Notes: generated by a model not told the origin, from the letters alone. A DNA stretch of 43,696 nucleotides from an uncultured Paraprevotella sp. (GCA_944319925.1 CALUFQ010000025.1:1-43696); one strand, 5' to 3'; positions 6,954-16,366 are shown, counted from the stretch's first letter. A program made the numbers and translations.

Positions 6954-8941
6954 ATGAGTACGACGGCGAAAGCCAGTACCATATAAATATGGAACGTGCG
7001 CGGACGTTGCAGCCAAGGCAGGCTGCGGGTGTGGAAGGCGATGCCATAGACGATGAACGCCACGAGAGCCCATACCTCTTTAGGGTCCCACGACCAATAG
7101 CTGCCCCACGACACGTTGGCCCACACCGCACCGAGGATGATGCCGATGCCAAGCAGGGACGTGGCGGGATAGAGCAGGAGGCGGCTCAGCAAGGTGAGTT
7201 GCATGACGCGTTCGCGGGCCAACGGACGGCAGGCGTTTCCGCTACGCCCGGATAAGACGAGTGCCAACAAACCATTCAGGAAGATGAAGGCGAAGAGGGC
7301 GTATGAAATCATGATGAGCGACACATGCCAACTGAGCCAAGGCGAGGCGAGAACGGGCATCAGTGGCGTAATTTGCGGGTTCATTTCCCCCAGGTGAGCC
7401 ACTAGTAGTATGAAACCGGAAAGCAGGAATCCGAAAGGCAGGACAAACGGGAAACGGCGGCGGAGCAGGCAGGCCGTGAGGAGCACCACCCAGGCTGCGA
7501 ACAGCATCGTTTCATAACCGTTGCTTAGCGGGATGGTGCCGGCAATATACCCCCTGAGGACATATCCGGCGGTGTGGAAGAGTGTGGCAATCCACAGGGC
7601 TGCCGTCCACAGGCGGCGGGTGGCCGGATTTTCTTTGCTCCGTAGCAGCATCCGCCTGACGAGGAGACCGAACGCCACGATGCCCAGCGTGAGGTTGGCC
7701 ATGAACAGGATTTTGCAGAACGGGATACGGTTGTACCACAGTTCGGCCCGGACTTTCGCGGAAGAAAGGCCGGGCAGGCCGGGCGGCAAGGGGCGGACGA
7801 GTGTGCCTTGGGTGAGCATCAAGGCCAGTCCCACTTTCTCATCGGTTTCTTGTATGGCCTTGGCCATTTTTCCCCGTGTGCCCATTTCTTGCTGCCACAG
7901 GGCTTGCAGTTTGTAGTCCGTCCCGTCGAAGAGTTCCGAGAGCATGGCGTATTCGTTTTTGATGCCGAGCCGTTCGCGCAGTTTGCTGCTTTTGATGCGG
8001 ATGAAAGGCACACGGTTCCACGCTTCGGGATGGAGTTGCCAGCTTGCCACCACCTGTTCGGGTGTCAGGCCGCGGAACGACGGCGCGCCATAGACTTTCT
8101 GCACGAAGTCCCGCGCCGGGGTGTTCAGCGGGGCGATGCGCCCGTTGTAAACGACTTGGACGGAAGCCAGGCTGTCGGCTTGCGTCCGCTTGACAACGGG
8201 CAGGGGCGATGCATCGACGCGGAAAGAGGCAAGGCATAGCCATGCGAACAGTCCGCCCCGGCGGAGCAGGGGGTGGCGCAGCAGGCGGCGGAATCCCCCT
8301 TGCGGGTCGAACAGTGCCAGCAGGAAACCGATGCAGAGCAGGGTGAACCCGGCATAGGAGACTGTCGTGCCATACGGGTCATGGTTCACCGTGAGCCAAC
8401 TGCCTTCGTGGTCTTCGTCGAAAGAGGTCTGGTAGAAACGGTAGCCTTTGGTCGAGAAGATGCGGTTCATGGAAATGCGCGGGCTGCAGAGCAGCTGGCC
8501 GTCGGTGGTGTGGCAGGAAATCTCGCTCACGTAGTCGGCGGGTGCATCCGTCCCGGCATAGTATTCCACGCGGAAGCGTTCCAGCGTCATGGTGAACGGC
8601 AGTTGCGCCATCCGCTGCTGGCCGTCCACGTAGCTTGTGGCCGGGATGCCTTGGCGCAGGTGCAGGATGCCCTTGTGGCCCGTGAAGGCAGTGAGGAGCG
8701 CCCCGGCGAAAACCACCACGAATCCGGCATGCAGGAGGAGGGATGGCCACCGTTTCCACATCTTCCGGCGGATGGCCGTAACCACCAATCCAATGAAGAT
8801 GGCCGTCCATGCCAAGGCGAACCACCACGTGCCGTAAACATACGTGTGGACGAAAGCCGTGCCTCGGGCATTCTCCACGAACGTGGCGATGCCCAAGGCT
8901 GCGGCGGCCATGAAAAGCAATATGAACGGGACGGATTTCAT
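6896..8941 (-). CDS. ccsA: Fused ResB/CcsA-type cytochrome c assembly protein
   Basis: 681 residues. System II cytochrome c synthase exports heme and attaches it to CxxCH motifs in the periplasm. The N-terminal half resembles ResB/CcsB (helices, then a soluble segment and a helix near TTVSYAGFTLLCIGFLLALF). The C-terminal half is CcsA, with multiple helices and the tryptophan-rich heme-handling motif WGSYWSWDPKEVW at about 612-624; further conserved histidines flank it. Fusion of the two is usual in Bacteroidetes. It starts 9 bases after the preceding stop and is the last gene of the 16244-6896 operon. That is fitting, since two upstream genes encode CxxCH proteins that need it. Its last 18 codons are duplicated at 6256-6314. 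Confidence 0.93.
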   Translation of the reverse strand: MKSVPFILLFMAAAALGIATFVENARGTAFVHTYVYGTWWFALAWTAIFIGLVVTAIRRKMWKRWPSLLLHAGFVVVFAGALLTAFTGHKGILHLRQGIPATSYVDGQQRMAQLPFTMTLERFRVEYYAGTDAPADYVSEISCHTTDGQLLCSPRISMNRIFSTKGYRFYQTSFDEDHEGSWLTVNHDPYGTTVSYAGFTLLCIGFLLALFDPQGGFRRLLRHPLLRRGGLFAWLCLASFRVDASPLPVVKRTQADSLASVQVVYNGRIAPLNTPARDFVQKVYGAPSFRGLTPEQVVASWQLHPEAWNRVPFIRIKSSKLRERLGIKNEYAMLSELFDGTDYKLQALWQQEMGTRGKMAKAIQETDEKVGLALMLTQGTLVRPLPPGLPGLSSAKVRAELWYNRIPFCKILFMANLTLGIVAFGLLVRRMLLRSKENPATRRLWTAALWIATLFHTAGYVLRGYIAGTIPLSNGYETMLFAAWVVLLTACLLRRRFPFVLPFGFLLSGFILLVAHLGEMNPQITPLMPVLASPWLSWHVSLIMISYALFAFIFLNGLLALVLSGRSGNACRPLARERVMQLTLLSRLLLYPATSLLGIGIILGAVWANVSWGSYWSWDPKEVWALVAFIVYGIAFHTRSLPWLQRPRTFHIYMVLAFAVVLMTYFGVNYLLGGMHSYANA

Positions 8942-8950
8942 CGTTCCAGG

Positions 8951-10090
8951 TCAGAAGTCGCGGAATGAAGGGTTGTGGCGTTCCTTCACGGCGGTGCATT
9001 CCATCTCGATGAGCCACGTGGGACGGCACACGGGTGCCAGCGTGAAGACGTGCGGCGTGTCGGGAAACTTCCGGTCGAACATGGCTTTCACCATGGGATA
9101 GTCGCTGATGTCGCGCAAATAGACGATGATTTGCGCCACGTCGTCAAACGTCGTGCCGCCTTCTTCGAGCAGTTTGCCTACATTTTCCCACATCCGTTCC
9201 GTCTGTTTCACGATGTCCCCCACATGGACCACTTCGCCCTTGTTGTTGATGCTGGCCGTGCCGCTGATGAAGACGTGCGCCCGGTCGCCGTATTCCATCA
9301 CCGTGCCGCGTTCGAACGTCACGCCGTATTCATACGTAGGGTTCAGGTGGGTCGGGGCGTAGAGGTAACGTTGCTGTGCCGGTTCGAACCCGGTGAGGGC
9401 GTAAGTGTCCATCTGCACCAATGCCCGCGTGTCGGCCGGCGATCCGCCGATGCCCGTGCTGCTGATGAAATGCGTCTGTTCGGTCAGTCCCTGTTCCTTG
9501 AAGTTCTCCTTGCGGGCTTTCACCATGCCGGCATACTGTGTGTCCACGTCGCGCACGAAGAACCACGTGCGGATGCAGTTGCCGGCCAATGTGGCGTGGA
9601 AACTTTGCAAGGCTTCTTCATAGTTGATGAGCAGCGATTCCGTCTGCCAGGCCGAATCGCCCTTGTGTTCGTGCATCCCCATTTTCCACAAGTGCCTGTA
9701 ACCGTTGTGTTCTGCCACGACCATGCCGCCCGCGTTGGCCACTTGTGTGCCTTTCTGCAGGTAAATCCACACGGCCACTTTGCTGCCGTCGAGCGGCGGC
9801 TGTTGGATGGCGGAGACGGCACATTCCGTTTCTTGCCGCATGAGTGGCTGCTGGTTGGTGGAATCGCTCAGGAAATATCGTTTCAGGATGGGGCATGAGC
9901 CGCTGACTTGCGGCAGCCCGGACAATCGTTGCTCACCTTCGTAAATCCGGTGGAGTTGCCCTTCGAAGAGTTCGCCGCGCGGCTCCACATGGAGGATGGC
10001 GTGGAACTCTTCCACTTTTCCTTCGGGCGTGAAAGCCGAGATTTCGGCCTTTACGCCAAGGTCTTCCCAATATAGTTTGTGATAGTGCAT
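8951..10090 (-). CDS. Two-domain Rid (YjgF/YER057c/UK114) family protein
   Basis: 379 residues from the ATG at 10090, which follows an A-rich leader with AAAGAA; the ATG at 10141 would overlap the upstream gene. The C-terminal third is a recognisable Rid domain: YGDRAHVFISGTASINNKGEVVH, then ERMWENVGKLLEEGGTTFDDVAQIIVYLRD and PHVFTLAPVCRPTWLIEMECTAV. The N-terminal part appears to be a divergent second domain of the kind seen in chorismatase-like Rid relatives (FkbO/Hyg5 group); this is a structural guess. Classical RidA deaminates reactive enamines, but this longer type has no known role. Its place between a mono-heme lipoprotein and ccsA suggests a job tied to heme or redox metabolism. No signal peptide, so cytoplasmic. 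Confidence 0.75.
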   Translation of the reverse strand: MHYHKLYWEDLGVKAEISAFTPEGKVEEFHAILHVEPRGELFEGQLHRIYEGEQRLSGLPQVSGSCPILKRYFLSDSTNQQPLMRQETECAVSAIQQPPLDGSKVAVWIYLQKGTQVANAGGMVVAEHNGYRHLWKMGMHEHKGDSAWQTESLLINYEEALQSFHATLAGNCIRTWFFVRDVDTQYAGMVKARKENFKEQGLTEQTHFISSTGIGGSPADTRALVQMDTYALTGFEPAQQRYLYAPTHLNPTYEYGVTFERGTVMEYGDRAHVFISGTASINNKGEVVHVGDIVKQTERMWENVGKLLEEGGTTFDDVAQIIVYLRDISDYPMVKAMFDRKFPDTPHVFTLAPVCRPTWLIEMECTAVKERHNPSFRDF

Positions 10091-10106
10091 AGCTGTTCTT
10101 TTTTTA

Positions 10107-10823
10107 TTATTCTTTTGCTCCGGCATTAATCCACTCATCAATCAGGCGCAAGGTGATGGACGAGGTAATCATGCCTTCGTGGCTGAACCCAAGTCCCAGC
10201 TCGTTGCCGGGACGGATGACTTTGTGCAGGACGCTTTCTTCCGCGTTGCCGGGAATGACGCGTGTGCCTTCCGCCGAAGTGGCGGGCTGGTTGACGAGGC
10301 TTCCGTGGCTTTGCCCCTCCGTCAGGTAAAGTCCGGCGGCAGCCGTTGTGCTGAGGCCGTGGCATTGTGCGCAGGTGTTGTTGAACACGTCATGTTGTAT
10401 GGCTGCATACATGCTTGCGTCCACTTCGCCTGCATCCAGGTAAATCGTGTCGCCCACGGCGGAAGAGACATCCGCGCTGGCGAAAGTCAGCACCCGCCGG
10501 CGCAAGGTGTTGGTCACGCAAAACTCCACAGTGCGCACGTCGTTGCCGATGTTGTACAGCAACAAGGTCACGTTGCCTTCCGCGTCGGGATGCACGGTGG
10601 TCTGGCTGCGCGAATAGTCGCTTTCGCCGAAGGTGGCCAACGCCACGTCATAATAGTCCGGCCACGTGTCCGCGCCGGTGACGTGGGCGGTGAGCTTGGC
10701 CGTGTATCCGGTGTGCTCAGGCGCATGCTCCTGTTCGTAGATAAGCCCGTCGTCGCAGGCCTGGCATCCTACCATGGCCGCGAGCAAGGCAAATTTAATA
10801 TTGTTTTTTGTAATCATAAGCAT
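10107..10823 (-). CDS. Mono-heme c-type cytochrome lipoprotein
   Basis: 238 residues. The N-terminus is a short lipoprotein-type signal ending near AAMVGCQACDD, so the protein is probably anchored in the periplasm. Residues 40-130 form an Ig-like beta segment (TAKLTAHVTG..., RRRVLTFASADVS). The C-terminal part is a cytochrome c domain with the heme site CAQCH (151-155). It is followed by VIPGNAEESVLHKVIRPG and a possible axial Met218, then RLIDEWINAGA. That pattern is known from planctomycete-type cytochrome c domains. It lies 21 bases after the second porin and 16 bases before the Rid gene, inside the imelysin/di-heme operon. Probably a periplasmic electron carrier or partner of the di-heme oxidoreductase. 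Confidence 0.8.
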   Translation of the reverse strand: MLMITKNNIKFALLAAMVGCQACDDGLIYEQEHAPEHTGYTAKLTAHVTGADTWPDYYDVALATFGESDYSRSQTTVHPDAEGNVTLLLYNIGNDVRTVEFCVTNTLRRRVLTFASADVSSAVGDTIYLDAGEVDASMYAAIQHDVFNNTCAQCHGLSTTAAAGLYLTEGQSHGSLVNQPATSAEGTRVIPGNAEESVLHKVIRPGNELGLGFSHEGMITSSITLRLIDEWINAGAKE

Positions 10824-10844
10824 TGCGGGCTGGTTTAACTTCTG

Positions 10845-12056
10845 TTAGAAGGAATATTGCAGCTGGATGGTGCCCGAATGCTTGGCCACGCCGAGGTCGT
10901 CGTTGTCACGGTCGAGTTGTGTGTCGTGCCCGGTGCGCCCGATGAACTGGTACATGGCCTGCAGTTTCAGGTTGCAGTTCTTGAAGAAGTAGTTGCAGCC
11001 GATGGCGGGCATGTTCAGGAAGCCGTTTGTGTCCATGCCGTTGCGGTTGAAGAAGTCGTAACGTGCGGCCACCTGCACACGCGGGGCCACGAAGTAGCCG
11101 CCTTGCACGTATCCGCCCAAGTAATCATAGGTTTCGTCTATCTTCTGCCGGTCGGTGAAACCGACGTGCATGTAGTAGGCTTCCGCGCCGATGTAGAGTT
11201 TGTTGCGCAGCATGGCAAACTCAAGTCCGACGCGCGTGTCGTTCGTGCTCTCGCTTTCGCTCTCCACGTTCAGGTTGGCACTCGCCCCCAGCATCCATTT
11301 GTTTTCGTGCAGGCGGTCGGGGTTGCCCTGCGTGGCGGGCATGATGCCTTTGGGCATGAAGGTGAAGCGTCCGGCATAGAGCAGCGAAGGGATGTGCCAG
11401 TCGTCGCTGAGGGTTTTCGTCGAGGTGTTGACCGACGCGCCGGTACCGTTGAAAAGGCCGATTTCGTAACCGAACTTGTCGGCTGCGAAGCCATGGATTT
11501 CCACGCCGAGGTCGAAGCCTGTCCCGATGTTGGGTGTCACGGCATTCAGCGAATAGGGCATGATGACGGCTGCCGTGAGCGACGTGGGGAGCGTGGGCAT
11601 CAGCGTTTCGCCCAGCGTGGTCAGGTAGCCGTGCGAGAACGGGGTCTTGAATTTGCCGATGCGCACGGCAAAGGCTTGTTTCAAGGCCACGTCGATCCAA
11701 GCCTGCTGCAGGATGGCCCCGCCGCTGGCCGCCGCGTTGATGGAGAGGTTGAAGGACACTTTCCCCCATGCTTTCCCGGTGAACCCGAGCACGGCGTAGG
11801 GCACGGAGAAGCCTGAGTTGGCCAAGTTGTCTTGGTTGTAGGCTTTGTCCAACCCTTCGTCATCATACCAGTTGACGTTGGCCGCCGTCTGCACGAGCAG
11901 GTAGGGTTTGAACACGAAGTCGCCACGTTTCGACTGGATGGAGAATCCTTCGCGGCCGGCAAGGGAAACCACGCCGTTCTCGCTGCCCTCTTCATATTGT
12001 GCCATGGCGGTGAGGGGAAGAGCCGCCAGCATGGCCATTGCGAATATCTTTTTCAT
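10845..12056 (-). CDS. Porin O/P-like outer-membrane barrel protein
   Basis: 403 residues with a signal peptide (MKKIFAMAMLAALPLTAMAQ). The mature part resembles phosphate-selective porin O/P family barrels: VVSLAGREGFSIQSKRGDFVFKPY at the start, then LQQAWIDVALKQAFAVRIGKFKTPF and a C-terminal strand ending in QLQYSF, the usual terminal aromatic signal. Membership gives no firm substrate; the name phosphate-selective should not be assumed. It lies between the di-heme oxidoreductase and the mono-heme lipoprotein. Within the operon it is the second barrel protein, which suggests passage of a solute across the outer membrane in the same pathway. Confidence 0.82.
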   Translation of the reverse strand: MKKIFAMAMLAALPLTAMAQYEEGSENGVVSLAGREGFSIQSKRGDFVFKPYLLVQTAANVNWYDDEGLDKAYNQDNLANSGFSVPYAVLGFTGKAWGKVSFNLSINAAASGGAILQQAWIDVALKQAFAVRIGKFKTPFSHGYLTTLGETLMPTLPTSLTAAVIMPYSLNAVTPNIGTGFDLGVEIHGFAADKFGYEIGLFNGTGASVNTSTKTLSDDWHIPSLLYAGRFTFMPKGIMPATQGNPDRLHENKWMLGASANLNVESESESTNDTRVGLEFAMLRNKLYIGAEAYYMHVGFTDRQKIDETYDYLGGYVQGGYFVAPRVQVAARYDFFNRNGMDTNGFLNMPAIGCNYFFKNCNLKLQAMYQFIGRTGHDTQLDRDNDDLGVAKHSGTIQLQYSF

Positions 12057-12116
12057 TGTCTTTTCCTATATCTATAATAATTAAGGTGAATGTTTGTGGA
12101 ATGTTTGGCTGGCGCG

Positions 12117-13559
12117 TCAGAGCGATTCCAGGAAACGGACGAGCGCGTCGCGGTCTTCCTTCGGCATGCGCTTGAACAGATTTTTCGAGGCTTCGCCTTC
12201 CCCGCCGTGCCACAAGATGGCTTCAATGAAGTTGCGGGCGCGCCCGTCGTGCAGGAAGTAGGTGTGCCCGTTCACTTTCTGTTGCAAGCCGATGCCCCAA
12301 AGCGGGGTGGTGCGCCATTCATTCCCGCGGGCCAGCCCGCTCACGTAATTGTCGTTCAGTCCCACGCCCATGATTTCGCTGCCCATGTCATGGAGCAGGA
12401 AGTCGGAATAAGGGTGGATGGTCTGGCTGCCCAGCCAGGTGAGCTGGGTGCCCATTAACAAGGTGGAGCCGCGCGGCTGCGTGTGGAGGGTCGTGACGTG
12501 GCACAGGTGGCATTTGGCTTGGTAGAACATCTGTTCGCCGCGTTGCACCGTGGGGTCGTTCACATTGCGCCGTGCCGGCACTCCCAGTCCCTGCATGTAC
12601 AAGTCCACGTCTTCCATGTCTTCCGCGCTGATGTCCAGCTGGTCGTAGCTCAGCCCCATCATGCTGCCTTCCTGCATCTGGAGCTGGCCTTCGCAGATTT
12701 CTTCCGGATAGCGGCTGTTGGTCACGCCCATGTCGCTGCTAAAGCCCAGTTCCACGGTCAGGTCGGCATGTTGCGCTTTGTTGCCACTCAGTCCCAATTG
12801 CAGTTTGCCTTTTTCCGTGATGTAATTCGCGCGTCCGCTGATGCCGTATTCCGGATAGTTGCTCTTGGCCGCGAGCTGTTCGATTTCATGACGGTCGATG
12901 GCCATCATCGGTCCCATGCCCACATGGCGCAGCGGGATGCGCACGGTGCAGAACAGGTCTTCGGGGGCTATGCTGTCGGCATACCATTCCGTGATGGTGT
13001 ATTCCGGATAACACAGTTCGTAGGGTTCGCCGTCGGGGAACGCGCCTTGTTCGTAGTGCCATTTCACGTTGAGTTTGCCTTCCGGCTGCACACCGTAGAT
13101 GGCCTGGTCGTGGAGCACACGTCCGTAGCCTTGGAAGAACGCCCCGTTTTTGCGGCTGACATAGACCAGCATGGACGAGAAACCGTAGGAACCGCTTCCT
13201 CCTTCGCCATGAATGCCGCCCGCGTTCCACAGTTCCGGCTTGGTGCGCCCCGCGTTGCGGTGGCAGCTGCCGCAGGAATAGCCTGCATACACGGGGCCAA
13301 GCCCTTCGCCCGTGGTGCGGGCATCGTCATAAAGCCCGTCGCCGTCGCGGAAACGCATGGCCATGGCCGGTTCGCTGTCTATCCAGTCGGCCTGCGTGTC
13401 GTAGGCCACGGGGCTGTCAAGGAAGATGGTGGAGATGCCGGCCGAGAGGGCATAGCCTTCGGGCACGTCGATGTCCAGGACATCCAACCCCTCGTCCTCG
13501 CAAGCCGTGAGGCAGGCGGCCAAGGATAGCAGGCACAAGTGTTTTGCTATGTGGTTCAT
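12117..13559 (-). CDS. Di-heme oxidoreductase (DHOR/DUF1111) lipoprotein
   Basis: 480 residues. A lipobox (LAACLTAC, Cys20) predicts a lipid-anchored periplasmic protein. Two heme c sites are visible: CGSCH at 96-100 (with RNAGRTKPELW after it) and CHLCH at 350-354. The C-terminal part carries the family's conserved stretches HDMGSEIMG, EWRTTPLWGIG and FLHDGRARNFIEAILWHGGE. The family (formerly thiol oxidoreductase) is related to di-heme peroxidase-like enzymes. It is repeatedly found next to imelysins in iron-regulated loci, for example around PA4370-PA4372 in Pseudomonas. It follows the imelysin gene here by 116 bases. It needs CcsA for maturation, which the last gene of the operon supplies. 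The actual substrate is unknown. Confidence 0.93.
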   Translation of the reverse strand: MNHIAKHLCLLSLAACLTACEDEGLDVLDIDVPEGYALSAGISTIFLDSPVAYDTQADWIDSEPAMAMRFRDGDGLYDDARTTGEGLGPVYAGYSCGSCHRNAGRTKPELWNAGGIHGEGGSGSYGFSSMLVYVSRKNGAFFQGYGRVLHDQAIYGVQPEGKLNVKWHYEQGAFPDGEPYELCYPEYTITEWYADSIAPEDLFCTVRIPLRHVGMGPMMAIDRHEIEQLAAKSNYPEYGISGRANYITEKGKLQLGLSGNKAQHADLTVELGFSSDMGVTNSRYPEEICEGQLQMQEGSMMGLSYDQLDISAEDMEDVDLYMQGLGVPARRNVNDPTVQRGEQMFYQAKCHLCHVTTLHTQPRGSTLLMGTQLTWLGSQTIHPYSDFLLHDMGSEIMGVGLNDNYVSGLARGNEWRTTPLWGIGLQQKVNGHTYFLHDGRARNFIEAILWHGGEGEASKNLFKRMPKEDRDALVRFLESL

Positions 13560-13675
13560 TGTGTTATGTCCTTTTTTTATGATTGTCTGTTTGAAACCGC
13601 TAAAGTGAAGGTAACCCGTTTTGAGAGGCCGCCTTCACTTTCGTGCGCCTTGTCCGGGCGCGCCAGCATGTGGGT

Positions 13676-14887
13676 TTATTCCGTCGGCACGGTGCGCGGT
13701 TCTCCGTTTTTGAACAACAGGAACTCCAGGGTGTGGAATCCGCGCACGTTTTGTGCGGCTTCGATTTCATCGTCGCTTTCGCCGTCTGTCCAGTTCAGGT
13801 CGTCGAAGTTGCCGGAGTTCAGGATGTTCACGATGGCCACCTGGTCAAGCGGCCAGCTGTCCATGTTGGGGTCGAGTCCCAGCGCGTCCACCGGGCCGAA
13901 CAGGAAAGCTTCGCTTTTTTCCCACGGTTCGCGTGCCACTTTCCATGCCTCGCAGGCATCCGAGAAGGTGTCGTTGGTCGGGTTGTTGTAAAATGCCTGT
14001 ACGGCTTGGGTGAGTGCCGCGCTGCCTTCGCTCAGGCTCTTGTAGGTGGGAAGCACCACGTTGTCCACATAATCGTTCACCACCGGGTCAAGCTGCGCGT
14101 CTTGCAGGCTGCCGTTGTTCAGGGCTGTTTGCAGGCATCTGCGTAGGTCGATGTCAAGGATGTCACCTAGGGCGAGGCACGAGGATTGTGCCACGGGCAC
14201 TTGTGGGTCTCCGATGTTGTTGCGGAAAGGCTGCGGGATGGCCAGGATGTCGGCTTCGGCCTTGTCGATGGCCGCAATGACGCGGGTGTTCAGGGCAGGG
14301 TCGATGCTTTCTACTACCTTGCTTAGCGAGTTGGCGCTGATGGTGGAGTTGTCCATGCTGTTGTAGTAAGAATTTCGGATGGACTTGATGTTGTTGGAAT
14401 AGTCCTCTCGCGAGCGGAAGCTGTACCACGACTCCACGGCGTAGAGGGCTTCCGTGGTTTGCCCGGCCATGTATTTGTTATAGGGGTCGCCAATCTTGGT
14501 GTTGCCCACCTCGTCGGTGATTTCCACGCACTTGTCGATGATGGTCTTCACGCAATCCCATGCCGTGGCATAGTCAGAGGAATTGTGGCTCTTGAATGTT
14601 TCCTTGTAGGCCGGGCCTGTCGTTCCGTTCAACACGTATTGGCTGTTCCAGCTGGTATAAAGCGTCTGTGCGTCGGTCTGCAGCAGTTTGGCCACCTGAA
14701 GGGCATAGTTTCGCCAGCTTTGCGCGTTTTCTGCCGTGTAATCCAGGTCGGCCGCGTCAGTTTCGCCTTGGCCCGTGGTCGGCCCGTTGGTTGTGGTGTC
14801 ATCGTCGTCGCTGCACGAAGTCAAGGCCGTGCCGCCAAAAGCCAGTCCTGCGAGCAGGAGGGCTGAAAAGAAAAACTGTTTTTTCAT
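13676..14887 (-). CDS. Imelysin-like (M75) iron-associated lipoprotein, permuted topology
   Basis: 403 residues. Signal peptide and lipobox (GTALTSCSDDDD) predict a periplasmic lipoprotein. The imelysin signature GxHxxE is visible as GFHTLEFLLF at 383-392, only about 20 residues from the end. Before it comes AWKVAREPWEKSEAFLFGP and then DSWPLD. In canonical imelysins these blocks lie in the N-terminal half. The order here therefore fits the circularly permuted imelysin fold described from a Bacteroides ovatus crystal structure. Family members are linked to iron uptake and probably are not peptidases despite the M75 label. It lies between the first porin and the di-heme oxidoreductase. Confidence 0.93.
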   Translation of the reverse strand: MKKQFFFSALLLAGLAFGGTALTSCSDDDDTTTNGPTTGQGETDAADLDYTAENAQSWRNYALQVAKLLQTDAQTLYTSWNSQYVLNGTTGPAYKETFKSHNSSDYATAWDCVKTIIDKCVEITDEVGNTKIGDPYNKYMAGQTTEALYAVESWYSFRSREDYSNNIKSIRNSYYNSMDNSTISANSLSKVVESIDPALNTRVIAAIDKAEADILAIPQPFRNNIGDPQVPVAQSSCLALGDILDIDLRRCLQTALNNGSLQDAQLDPVVNDYVDNVVLPTYKSLSEGSAALTQAVQAFYNNPTNDTFSDACEAWKVAREPWEKSEAFLFGPVDALGLDPNMDSWPLDQVAIVNILNSGNFDDLNWTDGESDDEIEAAQNVRGFHTLEFLLFKNGEPRTVPTE

Positions 14888-14942
14888 GTTGTTTGAGTTT
14901 TATATGTTTGTTGTTTTTTGTTTTGTTGATGCGAATGGCAGA

Positions 14943-16244
14943 TTATTTTCCCCAAAACCAGCCCACGTAGGCCACTCCGATGGCAAACTCGTTTTCGCTG
15001 TTGAACTTTCCGCCGCCGATTTTGCGTGTCGTGTAGTCGGCTTTGAAGATCAGGCCGGGCAGGGCTTTCCAGTTGAGGCCGGCTGTCCACATGCTGGTCT
15101 GTTCGCGCAAGTCCGGGCCTTGGCGCACGATGACTTCTTCTTGCGGATTGTAGTATTCATACCGTGCGAAAGGGTAGAGCACGGGGCATTTCGCGCAGCC
15201 AGTGATGCCTTGCAGGTTCAGTCCCAATTCGGCACCGTAGCTCACCGCGCGTTTGGCCACAGGCCCCAGGCGGCTGTAAGGGCTGGCATTGCCGGAGTTT
15301 TTGATGCCAGAAGTTACCTTGTCCGACTTGCCCAGGTTGCCGAAGATGCAGTTGCCGCGGAAGGTGAGGTAGCGGTTGGTGTATTGCGCGTCCACCGTAT
15401 AAATCCGCAGGGGGATGTCTCCATAGTCCTTGTAGGTATTCAGTTTGTCGGAGTTGGCACCGATGTTGTTGCAGAAATACCATGATGCGCCCACGCGCAG
15501 TCCCGGCACTCCCCGGTAGTCCACGCGGGCCACATAGCCCGGCGAGGTGAAGTTGTCTGTTTCGAAGAAGCCTTGCTTGCCGCTTCCCGCCCACGTCGTG
15601 CGGTCGAAGCCGTCGGCGTTCAGTCCGGCCACTACCATGGCCTGATAGTCGAACGTGGCCCATCCGCGTCCTATCGTGCCGAAAAGTTCAAGCCCCGTTT
15701 CGTGCCAGGTGGAGGGGATGATTTTCGTTTCGCCTTCCGGGCGGCTCGTGCCGAAGAAGTTGATGGGTTCGTGGTGGGCGTTCGTCAGTCCGACAGGTAC
15801 GATAAGGTGTCCCACGCGCACATTGATTTCCGGCAGGATGAGGCGTGTGATGTGGAATTGTTCCAGGGCCACTTCGCCGCCTTTCTCCACTTCCATTTCA
15901 TATTCCCCGTTTTCGCTGTTCTCCAGCTCGAAGGCCGCGCCAGTGCCGCCGCTTTCAAACTCAATTTCCGCGCCCAGAATCCATTTGGGCGTGAACTTGT
16001 AGTCGAACGCCAGCACGAAGCGGGGGATGGAGATGGTGTTGCGGTGGGTCTTGGGATTGCCTTCGGCATTGCCGTAATAACGGTTCGTGCCGTAGTCCTT
16101 GAAGTTGGCCACCATCTCGCCGTATCCGCCCACGCGGAACTTTTGATAAGAGCTGCCGTCGTCCCGGCTTTCCCGGGCCGAAACACTACTAAAGGCTGTC
16201 AGGGCGGCCAAGGCGACGGTCAGCAGTTTCTTTTTGTTCTTCAT
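14943..16244 (-). CDS. Outer-membrane porin-like barrel, first gene of the imelysin operon
   Basis: 433 residues with a signal peptide (MKNKKKLLTVALAALTAFSSVSA). The mature sequence begins with FRVGGYGEMVANF and continues with strands such as RFVLAFDYKFTPKWILGAEIEFE and INVRVGHLIVPVGLTN, as in porin O/P-like barrels. The C-terminus is FAIGVAYVGWFWGK. One pair of cysteines (CAKC) lies near residue 345. It has its own near-consensus promoter (16291-16321), faces the hemerythrin-type regulator across a 234-bp gap and heads the seven-gene operon. A role in bringing an iron- or heme-related solute to the imelysin is inferred from position only. Confidence 0.8.
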   Translation of the reverse strand: MKNKKKLLTVALAALTAFSSVSARESRDDGSSYQKFRVGGYGEMVANFKDYGTNRYYGNAEGNPKTHRNTISIPRFVLAFDYKFTPKWILGAEIEFESGGTGAAFELENSENGEYEMEVEKGGEVALEQFHITRLILPEINVRVGHLIVPVGLTNAHHEPINFFGTSRPEGETKIIPSTWHETGLELFGTIGRGWATFDYQAMVVAGLNADGFDRTTWAGSGKQGFFETDNFTSPGYVARVDYRGVPGLRVGASWYFCNNIGANSDKLNTYKDYGDIPLRIYTVDAQYTNRYLTFRGNCIFGNLGKSDKVTSGIKNSGNASPYSRLGPVAKRAVSYGAELGLNLQGITGCAKCPVLYPFARYEYYNPQEEVIVRQGPDLREQTSMWTAGLNWKALPGLIFKADYTTRKIGGGKFNSENEFAIGVAYVGWFWGK

Positions 16245-16290
16245 CTTTTATATCTTTATAATCTTTTTGCGCTTGTTTGTTTTGACGGTG

Positions 16291-16321
16291 CAAAGTTACC
16301 GTGGTTGTTAAAAAACCGCAA
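16291..16321 (-). promoter_or_regulatory. Promoter of the imelysin/di-heme operon
   Basis: On the minus strand TTGC (16318-16321), 19-base spacer, TAACTTTG (16291-16298). Transcription would start about 40 bases before the porin ATG. Confidence 0.7.
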
Positions 16322-16366
16322 TACACAAAAATGGGCAAATCCGCAGTCGGGGTGATTAGGCCGTTA

